A program made the translations under genes and the position numbers. Shown one piece after another: positions 56,580 to 64,000 of a stretch of 64,000 nucleotides of DNA. The DNA lies in the NCBI RefSeq assembly GCF_004526345.1, contig NZ_CP038213.1, positions 868,001 to 932,000 on the forward strand, in the 5' to 3' direction. This DNA is from Ornithinimicrobium flavum. GTDB lineage: Bacteria > Actinomycetota > Actinomycetes > Actinomycetales > Dermatophilaceae. Position 1 is the first letter of the stretch, and each line of letters begins with the position of its first letter. A model generated the notes under the pieces. The model was not told the origin of the DNA. It saw nothing but the letters and a program-made list of their open reading frames with translations, and did no database searches.

Positions 56580-59306
56580 CTACGCGGGCACCTCGTCGGT
56601 CACGAGCTCGACGTCCCGGACCTCCAGGGACTCCCCGTCGACGAGCGCGATCTCCCCGCTCACCTTGCCCGCCGCGGACAGGTCGCCCAGGGCGGCCCGC
56701 ACCCGCTCGACGTCGGCGGCGGGGCCGGCGACGGTCGCGGCGGAGATCGCGGTCCGCATCTTGACCTTGGCCTCCGACTTGGCCTTGCGCAGACCGGTGA
56801 GGGCCTGACCGACCACACCCAGGAGCGCCACGTCGCCACCCTTGACCGCGGCGGCGAGCTCGGCCGCGACCGGCCAGGGCTGCACGTGCACCGACGAGCC
56901 CTCCTCGTGCCACCAGCTCCAGACCTCCTCGGCGGCGAAGGACAGCACGGGGGCCAGGAGCCGGAGCTGGACCGACAGGGCCAGCCGCAGGGCGGCCCGG
57001 GCCGAGAGGGTGCCGGCCGAGGGCGCCCCGTCGGTCGCGGCCTCCTCCCCGAAGGCCCCGCCGTAGGCGCGCTCCTTGACGAGCTCGAGGTAGTCGTCGC
57101 AGAAGGTCCAGAAGAAGGCCTCGGTGAGGTCGAGGGCGGTCGAGTAGTCCCAGGCCTCGTAGGAGGCCGTCGCCCGCTCGACCACCTCGGCGAGCCCGGC
57201 CAGCATCGAGCGGTCGATCGGCTCGGTGACCAGGGTGGCGGCGTCGGCGGGAGCGCCGTCGGCACCGGCCGGCAGATCGCCGAAGCTGAGCGCGAACTTG
57301 CTGGCGTTGAGCAGCTTCATCGCCAGCCGACGGCCGACCTTGACCTGGTTGGGGTCGTCGATCGTGTCCACGCCGGGGCGGGCTGCGGCCGCCCAGTAGC
57401 GGACCGCGTCGGTGCCGTGCTCCTCGAGCATGCCCAGCGGGGTCGTGGCGTTGCCCTTGGACTTGCTCATCTTCTTGCGGTCCGGGTCCAGGATCCAGCC
57501 GTTGACGTAGGCGTCGGTCCAGGGCAGCGACGCGTGCTCCAGGTGGGCGCGCACCACGGTCGCGAACAGCCAGGTGCGGATGATGTCGTGCCCCTGCGGG
57601 CGCATGTCGAAGGGGAAGATCTTGGCGAAGAGCTCGGGGTCGGACCCCGGCCCGTCGCCTCCCCGCGTGGGCCAGCCCGCGGCGATCTGCGGGGACAGCG
57701 AGCTGGTCGCCCAGGTGTCCATGATGTCCGGGTCGCCGGTGAAACCGCCCGGCTGGTCCCGCTGGCTCTCGTCGTACCCGTCGGGCACGTCGGACATCGG
57801 GTCGACGGGGAGGCGCTCCTCACCCGGGACCAGGACGGTGTCGTAGTCGACCTCGCCGGAGGCGTCCACGGCGTACCAGACGGGGATCTGCACGCCGAAG
57901 AAGCGCTGGCGGCTGATCAGCCAGTCGCCGTTCAGGCCGCCCACCCAGTTGCGGTAGCGGTTGCGCATGAACTCGGGGTGGAAGGCCAGCTCCTCGCCCC
58001 GCCCCAGCAGCTCGGCCCGCAACTCCTCGTCCTTGCCCCCGTTGCGGATGAACCACTGGCGGCTGGTGACGATCTCCAGCGGCTTGTCGCCCTTCTCGAA
58101 GAAGTTGGCCTTGCGCTGCGTCCGCTGCGGCTCGCCGTCCAGGTCGCCGGACTCGCGCAGGGCGGCCACGACCGCCTCCCGCGCGGCGTGCGTGGTCCTC
58201 CCGGCCAGCTGCTCGGCATACAGCTGCTCGCCCGGCCCGCCGGCGATCCAGCCGGGGGTCTCGGCCTGCAGGCGACCGTTGCGGGTGATGACCGAGCGGG
58301 TGGGCAGCGAGAGCTCGCGCCACCACTGCACGTCGGTCATGTCGCCGAAGGTGCAGCACATCGCGATGCCGGCGCCCTTGTCCATCTCGGCGGCCGGGTG
58401 GGCCAGCACCGGCACCTCCACGCCGAAGAGGGGCGAGGTGACGGTGGCGCCGAAGAGCTCCTGGTAGCGCTCGTCGTCGGGGTGCGCGATGAGCGCGACG
58501 ACCGAGCAGATCAGCTCGGGGCGGGTGGTCTCGATGTGCACCGGCCCGCCGCCGTCCGTGCGGTGGTAGGCCACCCGGTGGTAGGCGCCGGGGTAGTCGC
58601 GGGCCTCCAGCTCGGCCTGGGCGACCGCGGTCTGGAAGGTGATGTCCCACAGTCCCGGGGCCTCGGCGGAGTAGGCCTCCCCCCGGGCCAGGTTGCGCAG
58701 GAAGGCCTGCTGGGCCACGGTGCGGGAGCGGTCGTCGATGGTGCGGTACTGCACCGTCCAGTCCAGGGAGAGCCCCAGGCGACGGAAGGTGTCCTCGAAG
58801 GCCTTCTCGTCGATCACCGTGAGCTCCTCGCAGAGCTCGATGAAGTTGGCCCGCCCGACCGGCACCTGGTCGGCGGCCTTCGAGCTCCGCCCGTCACCAC
58901 CCTGCTGCGGCGGGATGAAGCCCGGGTCGTGGGGCAGCGTCGCGTCACCGCGGACGCCGTAGTAGTTCTGCACCCGTCGCTCCGTCGGCAGGCCGTTGTC
59001 GTCCCAGCCGATGGGGTAGAACACGTGCTTGCCCGTCATCCGGTGGTAGCGGGCCAGGCAGTCGGCCTGGGTGTAGCCGAAGACGTGGCCGAGGTGCAGG
59101 CTGCCCGAGGCGGTGGGAGGCGGGGTGTCGACCGCGAAGATCTGGCTCCGGTCGGCCACCAGGGCCGCCTCCCGGTCGAAGGTGTAGTGGTCGCTGTCCC
59201 GCCAGACCTCTACCCAGCGCTCCTCGAGACCGTCGACGGTGGGGCGCTCGGGCAGGGTGGCCGGGCGCGGGGGGTCGAGGCGGCGGTCGGACGTCATACC
59301 CGGCAT
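56580..59306 (-). CDS. valS: Valyl-tRNA synthetase
   Basis: 908 residues from ATG 59306, or 905 from ATG 59297. Class I motifs are [20 protein letters not shown] near residue 65 and the KMSKS loop [20 protein letters not shown] near 610, with the CP1 editing domain between and the anticodon-binding domain after. The block [20 protein letters not shown] resembles the archaeal/eukaryal-like ValRS branch found in some bacteria rather than the usual bacterial type. A short C-terminal arm is present. The MoxR operon starts 9 bases downstream. Confidence 0.94.
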   Translation of the reverse strand: MPGMTSDRRLDPPRPATLPERPTVDGLEERWVEVWRDSDHYTFDREAALVADRSQIFAVDTPPPTASGSLHLGHVFGYTQADCLARYHRMTGKHVFYPIGWDDNGLPTERRVQNYYGVRGDATLPHDPGFIPPQQGGDGRSSKAADQVPVGRANFIELCEELTVIDEKAFEDTFRRLGLSLDWTVQYRTIDDRSRTVAQQAFLRNLARGEAYSAEAPGLWDITFQTAVAQAELEARDYPGAYHRVAYHRTDGGGPVHIETTRPELICSVVALIAHPDDERYQELFGATVTSPLFGVEVPVLAHPAAEMDKGAGIAMCCTFGDMTDVQWWRELSLPTRSVITRNGRLQAETPGWIAGGPGEQLYAEQLAGRTTHAAREAVVAALRESGDLDGEPQRTQRKANFFEKGDKPLEIVTSRQWFIRNGGKDEELRAELLGRGEELAFHPEFMRNRYRNWVGGLNGDWLISRQRFFGVQIPVWYAVDASGEVDYDTVLVPGEERLPVDPMSDVPDGYDESQRDQPGGFTGDPDIMDTWATSSLSPQIAAGWPTRGGDGPGSDPELFAKIFPFDMRPQGHDIIRTWLFATVVRAHLEHASLPWTDAYVNGWILDPDRKKMSKSKGNATTPLGMLEEHGTDAVRYWAAAARPGVDTIDDPNQVKVGRRLAMKLLNASKFALSFGDLPAGADGAPADAATLVTEPIDRSMLAGLAEVVERATASYEAWDYSTALDLTEAFFWTFCDDYLELVKERAYGGAFGEEAATDGAPSAGTLSARAALRLALSVQLRLLAPVLSFAAEEVWSWWHEEGSSVHVQPWPVAAELAAAVKGGDVALLGVVGQALTGLRKAKSEAKVKMRTAISAATVAGPAADVERVRAALGDLSAAGKVSGEIALVDGESLEVRDVELVTDEVPA

Positions 59307-59371
59307 TGTCCCAGACCCGCCACGGTGCCTCCCGCCCCGCCGCCCAACTATGCCCGGTCGTAGATCACGGA

Positions 59372-61416
59372 ATGATCAAGAAAGGGTCACGATGCGTTCA
59401 CAAACGCCTCCAGCCGTTGCGCGAGAGCGTCCTGGCTCGGACATTGATCTCCATGTTCGGACAACTCACGCCCGTGGCGGGCGCAGCCGAGGACGCCCTG
59501 GAGAGCCGTGACCCGCAGTGGATCACCAACCTCGAGGAGGCGGTGGACGAGAACTTCGCGACCGTCACCAAGTGGTCCGGCGACATCATCTTCGTCAGCA
59601 TCCCGAGGACCGACATCCCCTTCGTCGTGGTCTGGCTGGTGGTGGCGGCGATCGTCATCACCTTCTACCTCGGCTTCATCCAGGTCCGCGGCCTGCCCAC
59701 GGCCTTCGACGTGATCCGCGGCAAGTTCTCCTCGGCGGACGACCCCGGGGAGATCCCGCACTACCAGGCGCTGACCTCGGCCCTGTCCGGCACCGTCGGT
59801 CTGGGCAACATCGCCGGCGTCGGTGCCGCCGTCACCATGGGCGGGCCCGGGGCCACCTTCTGGATGATCCTCGCCGGACTGTTCGGGATGGCGACCAAGT
59901 TCGCCGAGTGCACGCTGGGGGTGAAGTACCGCCACATCCGCGAGGACGGCAGCGTCGCCGGCGGCCCGTTCACCTACCTGCCGGTCGCCTTCAGCCGGTT
60001 CCCCAAGTTCGTCGGCGTCTTCCTCACCGGCCTGTTCGCCGTCGCGATCCTCTTCTTCGGCGTCGGCGGCGGCAACATGTTCCAGGCCAACCAGACCTAC
60101 GCACAGGCGGTCACCGTCCTGGACCCCGACGGCACCGGCTTCCTGTCCTCCACCACCGGTGGTCTGGTCACCGGCCTGGTCATCGCCGGCCTCGTGGGCG
60201 CGGTCATCATCGGCGGGATCAAGTCGATCGGGCGGGTGACCTCCACGCTCGTGCCGCTCATGGGTGGCATCTACATCCTCGCGTGCATCGGGTCATCCTC
60301 ACCAACCTCGGTGAGGTCCCCGCGGCGGTCACGAGCATCATCGGTGGGGCCTTCAGCGCCGAGGGCGTGGCCGGCGGCATCGTGGGCGTGCTCGTCGTGG
60401 GCATGACGCGGGCCGCCTTCTCCAACGAGGCAGGCCTGGGCTCCGCCCCGATCGCGCACTCGACGGTCAAGACCCGCCGTCCGGTGTCCGAGGGCTTCGT
60501 CGCCCTCTTCGAGCCGTTCATCGACACCGTGGTCGTCTGCACCATGACGGCCCTGACCATCACCATCGCCAACACGACCTTCTACCAGCAGGAGCGGCAG
60601 AACTACTTCGACGACCCGGACAACTACAGCGTCGGCGGGGTCACGGTCACCTCCGACGCGTTCGGGGAGAACATCTCGTGGTTCCCGACGCTGCTGGCCT
60701 TCGCGGTCGCCCTCTTCGCCATCTCGACGCTCATCACCTGGTCCTACTACGGCCAGCGCGCGTGGAACTACCTCTTCGGCGACACCCACGCCTCGACGCT
60801 CATCTACCGCATCGTCTTCCTCACCTTCACGGTCCTGGGCTGCATCCTCACCTTCGGCCAGGTGCTGACGTTCGCCGACAACTTCCTGTTCGTCTGCGCC
60901 TTCGTCAACCTGCTCGGTGTCTACATGCTGCTGCCGACCATCAAGCGCGAGATGAAGGAGTACCTCGCCGACCGGGCGTCCGGGCGGTTGTTCGAGCTGG
61001 GCAAGGAGGACGCCGAGAAGGAGATCGCCCTGGAGGAGATCGCCGACGAGAACCAGCTCGTGGACGCGACGGGCCGCAACCGCGTCGCCCAGGGCGTGGA
61101 CGTCGAGGACCTCCGCACCGGTGACGGCCTCACCGTCACCGAGCGTCCGCAGGGCCCGCCCTACGGCGACCCCGACGACGACGGCTTCGGGATGGGCAGC
61201 GCCACCGACCCCTACCCGCCGCCGAGTCGTCGGCCGCGGCCGCGGCACGAGGCGGTCCCGGACGCCGACGACAACGGCTTCGGTGCCGGCAGCGCCACCG
61301 ACCCGCTCGAGCCGCCGCACCGGCGCGCACCGGGCCGGCACCAGGCGCACGACGACGGTGCCCCGCCCGCCGACCGCGACGTCGATGGTGGTCGGGACGG
61401 TGACCCGCGCACCTGA
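59372..61416 (+). CDS. Alanine or glycine:cation symporter (AGCS), one frameshift
   Basis: About 682 residues after correction from ATG 59372; ATG 59453 is another possible start. The AGCS signature [20 protein letters not shown] and [20 protein letters not shown] are clear, with about ten to eleven helices. One base is missing near 60290 (after IYILACI, before [14 protein letters not shown]). The C-terminal tail of about 150 residues is cytosolic and carries two copies of a DxDDxGFGxGSATDP motif. It imports alanine or glycine with Na+ or H+. A terminator follows. Confidence 0.9.
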
Positions 61417-61450
61417 CGTGACCATGGGGCGCTGAACGCCCACCACCGGC

Positions 61451-61482
61451 GAGGGGCCGGGAGCGCGAGCTCCCGGCCCCTC
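61451..61482. terminator. Terminator with GCGA loop
   Basis: A perfect 14-base stem (61451-61464 with 61469-61482) closed by the tetraloop GCGA lies 34 bases after the symporter stop and reaches the stop codon of the convergent decayed gene. Confidence 0.85.
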
Positions 61483-62147
61483 ACCGCGCCGCCGGGGAAG
61501 TGCCGACGGAAGGACGGGGGGGCTCGTCCGGCCAGCCCCACTGACGGGCGTCCTGGGCGTGCTGGCGGCCGTCGTACTCGAAGGCGAGGAGCAGGTCGGG
61601 GTCGGGGAGGTCGAGCCGGTAGCGTTCCCGTCCCGTCTCGTCCAGCACCCACCGGTTCACCTGCGGCTCCGGGAGCCCACCCAGGACGAGGAGCAACCGA
61701 CTCCCCGTCTCCATACCCGACTCGGCCCCTGCGCGGACCCGGGCGGCGCCGTCCCGGGCGCGGGCCGCGCCCTGCCCGACGGCCCGCTCCGCCGCGGCGA
61801 GCAGCTGGTCCGGTGTCGTCACCCGCCGGTGGACCAACGAGTCGCCGACCACGAGGTCGACCAGGGTGAGCTCGGTGGCGGGATCGACGCGACCGTCACG
61901 TGCACCTCCGAGGTGTCCGGCACCACACCACTCAGAGACGGGCGGCGGTGTGGTGGCTCCCGACAGCGTCGGGCACCACCAGGTGGGCTGCGCGCAGCAA
62001 CGTCAGGGGTGAGAGCTCGGTCGAGGCCGCCACCCGGACCGTGCCGAGCAGACGGTGGTAGGCGGGGCCGTCGACCCGGTGCCGGGAGAGCCCGCGGCCG
62101 AGGGCCTCGCTGCGCAGGAACGGCTCGCCCGGCTCGTAGATCGTCAT
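61481..62147 (-). pseudogene. Decayed AbiEi/DUF559-type gene with internal deletion
   Basis: The start at ATG 62147 gives a normal N-terminal part (GEPFLRSEALGRGLSRHRVD, AAHLVVPDAVGSHHTAARL). After a shift near 61925 comes PDTSEVHVTVA, then another frame gives ATELTLVDLVVVGDSLVHRR and LAFEYDGRQHAQDARQWGW. In intact relatives about 60-90 residues lie between these blocks and the nuclease-like domain runs on after YDGRQHA, so the gene has lost internal and C-terminal parts and at least one frame. It shares the AbiEi-like N terminus with the protein at 40410. Confidence 0.65.
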
Positions 62148-62215
62148 GCCCAGGATCGTGCCGTCTCCAGCCTCCCTCGGGCGGGTCGCGACCGTGGGGC
62201 TCAGCCCCGGGGGCC

Positions 62216-63583
62216 CTACGCGATGCCGCGGCCGGGGTTCATGATCCCCAGCGGGTCGAAGACCGCCTTGATCGCACGCTGACGTCCCACCTCCGGTTCG
62301 CCGAGCTCCTCGGCCAGCCACGGCCGCTTCTGCTGACCGATGCCGTGCTCCCCGGTGAGGGTGCCGCCGAGCGCCCAGGCCGCCCGGACGAGGTCGTCGA
62401 AGGCACCCTCGGCCGCCGCGACGCTGGCGGGGTCCGTGCGGTCGTAGAAGAAGCACGGGTGCAGGTTGCCGTCACCGGCGTGCCCGCCGCAGGTTGCCTC
62501 CAGCCCGCGAAGGCCGGCGATCTCGTGGACGGCGAGGACCAGGTCACCCAGCCTGGAGAGGGGCACGCAGACGTCCTCGATGAAGCGGTCCCCCTTGGCC
62601 CGCAGCGCCGGGTTGAGCACCCGCCGTCCCTCGAGCAGCAGGTCGGCCTCGGTGCGGTCCTCGGCCACGGCTACCTCGGTGGCGCCCGCTGCGGTGAGGG
62701 AGACGGCATACTCCTTCACGTCCTGCGCGGCGTGACCGGGTCGGTCGGACTGCACCAGCAGCACACCACCGGCCCCGAGCGGGAAGCCGTAGTCGCCGTA
62801 CGCCTGGACGGCGTCCACGCTCGCCCCGTCGAGCAGCTCGACCAGGCTCGGGGTGTGCCGCTCGTCCCGCAGGGCGGCCACGCCCGCCATCGTCGCCTCG
62901 AGAGTGGGGAAGACGGCCAGGACGGTCAGCGGCGGGTCGCCCGCGGGGACGAGGCGCAGCACCGCCTCGGTGACCACGCCGAGCGTGCCCTCGGACCCCA
63001 CGAACAGACCGGTCAGGTCGTAGCCCGCCACCCCCTTGGCCGTCCGCCGCCCCGTCCGCATCACCTCGCCACCGGGCAGGACCACCTCGAGCCCGCGCAC
63101 GTAGTCGGCGGTCACGCCGTACTTCACGCAGCACAGGCCGCCGGCGTTGGTGGCGATGTTGCCACCGATGGTGCACATCGCGCTGCTCGCCGGGTCCGGT
63201 GGGTAGGCCAGACCGTGCTCGGCGGCGGCCGCCTTGAGGTCCCGGTTGACGACCCCGGGCCCGACGACCGCGACGCGCTCCACCGGATCGATCTGCATCG
63301 AGCTCATGCGCTCGGTGGACAGGACGACGGCGCCGGGCGCGGCGCACGCCGAGCCGGTGGTGGAGGAGCGACCCCCCTGGGGCACGACCGGTATGCCGTG
63401 CCGGGCGGCATACCGCAGCGTCGTGACCACGTCCTGCCGGTCCCGCGCCCGGACGACCGTGAACTCCCCAGGGGCGATCGCCCGCGCCTGGGGGAAGGCG
63501 TCGACGGCGTACCCGGCACGGATGTCGGGGTCGGTGACGACGCGGCCGGGCAGCAGGGAGTCCAGATCGGAGGTGGTGGGCAT
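62216..63583 (-). CDS. FAD-linked oxidase (GlcD/D-lactate dehydrogenase-like)
   Basis: 455 residues from ATG 63583 (an in-frame GTG three codons earlier). FAD-binding PCMH domain: VVPQGGRSSTTGSACA, CTIGGNIATNAGGLCCVKYG and GLFVGSEGTLGVVTEAVLRL. The C-terminal domain has CGGHAGDGNLHPCFFYD and LTGEHGIGQQKRPWL, the GlcD-type end. Such enzymes oxidise glycolate, D-lactate or other 2-hydroxy acids; the substrate cannot be fixed from sequence. It is not adjacent to glcE/glcF, and stands alone here. Confidence 0.9.
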   Translation of the reverse strand: MPTTSDLDSLLPGRVVTDPDIRAGYAVDAFPQARAIAPGEFTVVRARDRQDVVTTLRYAARHGIPVVPQGGRSSTTGSACAAPGAVVLSTERMSSMQIDPVERVAVVGPGVVNRDLKAAAAEHGLAYPPDPASSAMCTIGGNIATNAGGLCCVKYGVTADYVRGLEVVLPGGEVMRTGRRTAKGVAGYDLTGLFVGSEGTLGVVTEAVLRLVPAGDPPLTVLAVFPTLEATMAGVAALRDERHTPSLVELLDGASVDAVQAYGDYGFPLGAGGVLLVQSDRPGHAAQDVKEYAVSLTAAGATEVAVAEDRTEADLLLEGRRVLNPALRAKGDRFIEDVCVPLSRLGDLVLAVHEIAGLRGLEATCGGHAGDGNLHPCFFYDRTDPASVAAAEGAFDDLVRAAWALGGTLTGEHGIGQQKRPWLAEELGEPEVGRQRAIKAVFDPLGIMNPGRGIA

Positions 63584-63647
63584 GAGTCCCACGGTATGTC
63601 GTGACGTCCTTGGGGTCGTCGGCCGTCGACCGTCCCCGCCGGGCGCC

Positions 63648-64000
63648 TCAGCGCACGGGGGAGCCCGGGCCGAGGGGCAGCCCCACGACGTACCAGAGCA
63701 CGAAGAAGGTCACCCACTTAAGCAGGTAGGTCAGCAGCACGACCAGCAGGATGACGGCGATCGGAGGCACGCCGAGGCTGTCGATGAGGCTGGCGCCCCC
63801 GACCGCCAGCACGGTGCCCAGGTTGGACCAGGAGAACCACGCGATGAACTGCGCGGCGGCGAAGAAGAGCACCAGCACCGGCGCCAGGTCAGACAATGCC
63901 CTTGGCCATGAAGGCGGGCAGGTCGGCCCAGGAGGTGATGGGCCGGGCGGTGAGGCCGTAGGCCACCGTCACGCTGATGGGCAGGCGGCTGAGCGCGCCT
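63648..64000 (-). pseudogene. AbgT-type transporter, partial, with frameshift and internal deletion
   Basis: The 5' part lies outside the window. The visible chain reads LSRLPISVTVAYGLTARPIT and SWADLPAFMAKGI, then shifts frame near 63893 to SDLAPVLVLFFAAAQFIAWF and SWSNLGTVLAVGG, typical of AbgT p-aminobenzoyl-glutamate transporters. After ILLVVLLTYLL it jumps at about 63718 to WVTFFVLWYVVGLPLGPGSP, the extreme C terminus of the family. About 70-90 residues (the late helices) are missing. The protein as read would not work. Confidence 0.6.

Noticed and set aside
55908..59363. 1151-residue plus-strand frame opposite valS and the DUF4129 gene
   Set aside because: Long antisense frames are expected at this GC content. 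The minus strand has all class I synthetase motifs.

Overview
The window comes from a high-GC Gram-positive bacterium of the Actinobacteria, most likely a member of the Micrococcales close to the Intrasporangiaceae (inference from gene content and style, not from a marker gene). Support: GC near 70 percent by eye, GTG starts and 1-4 base start/stop overlaps throughout, paired ClpP1/ClpP2 with a ClgR-like box, an Rv2466c-type mycothiol-linked DsbA-like protein, a SigE-type ECF factor, EttA and the truncated haemoglobin GlbO. No rRNA and no CRISPR array were seen. No stretch over 300 bases lacks a gene.

Layout. 1-6.5 kb is accessory DNA: copper-handling genes (two DUF305 proteins, two SHOCT membrane peptides, a Tat-type multicopper oxidase, an 18-cysteine Csp-like protein), an ion channel, a broken NuoN-like fragment, an excisionase-like HTH peptide and a tyrosine integrase pointing away from the 3' end of tRNA-His. 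This looks like one end of an element integrated at tRNA-His, with the rest left of the window. 6.6-15 kb holds orn, a PrsW-type protease, cysM, a VOC protein, tRNA-Arg, a fused chorismate mutase/prephenate dehydrogenase of enterobacterial type, and a translationally coupled pair of dynamin-like GTPases. 15-24 kb holds an ssb paralogue between two GC-rich minisatellites, ettA, an RluA-type pseudouridine synthase, a very large secreted subtilase with cell-wall-binding repeats inside its catalytic domain, and tesB. 24-29 kb is lactate oxidation: lutABC divergent from a FadR-type regulator with a palindromic operator between them, then a thioesterase and an unknown protein coupled to the regulator. 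29-41 kb holds an ArsR-type regulator divergent from an MFS exporter, a CNNM/CorC protein, an alpha-glucosidase, glbO, an ECF sigma factor with a 646-residue membrane partner, MscS and malQ. 40.4-41.9 kb is an AbiEi-like gene flanked by two inverted arrays of the same 22-base repeat. 41.9-47 kb holds pepN, the DsbA-like protein, rpiB, small proteins and tRNA-Gly/tRNA-Pro. 47-52.4 kb is the protein-quality-control block tig, clpP1, clpP2, clpX. 52.3-59.3 kb is a minus-strand run valS, DUF4129, membrane protein, MoxR, DUF58, membrane protein. 59.4-64 kb holds an AGCS alanine:cation symporter, a decayed DUF559-type gene, a GlcD-type FAD oxidase and the broken end of an AbgT-type transporter.

Reading caution. 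At least ten genes, including tig, clpP1, clpP2, clpX and malQ, need one extra base to restore an obvious reading frame. Nearly all these breaks look like loss of one G or C. Sequencing or assembly error is the likely cause, and the breaks are recorded gene by gene. Two other lesions (DUF559-type gene, AbgT) also lack internal protein segments and may be true decay or assembly collapse.
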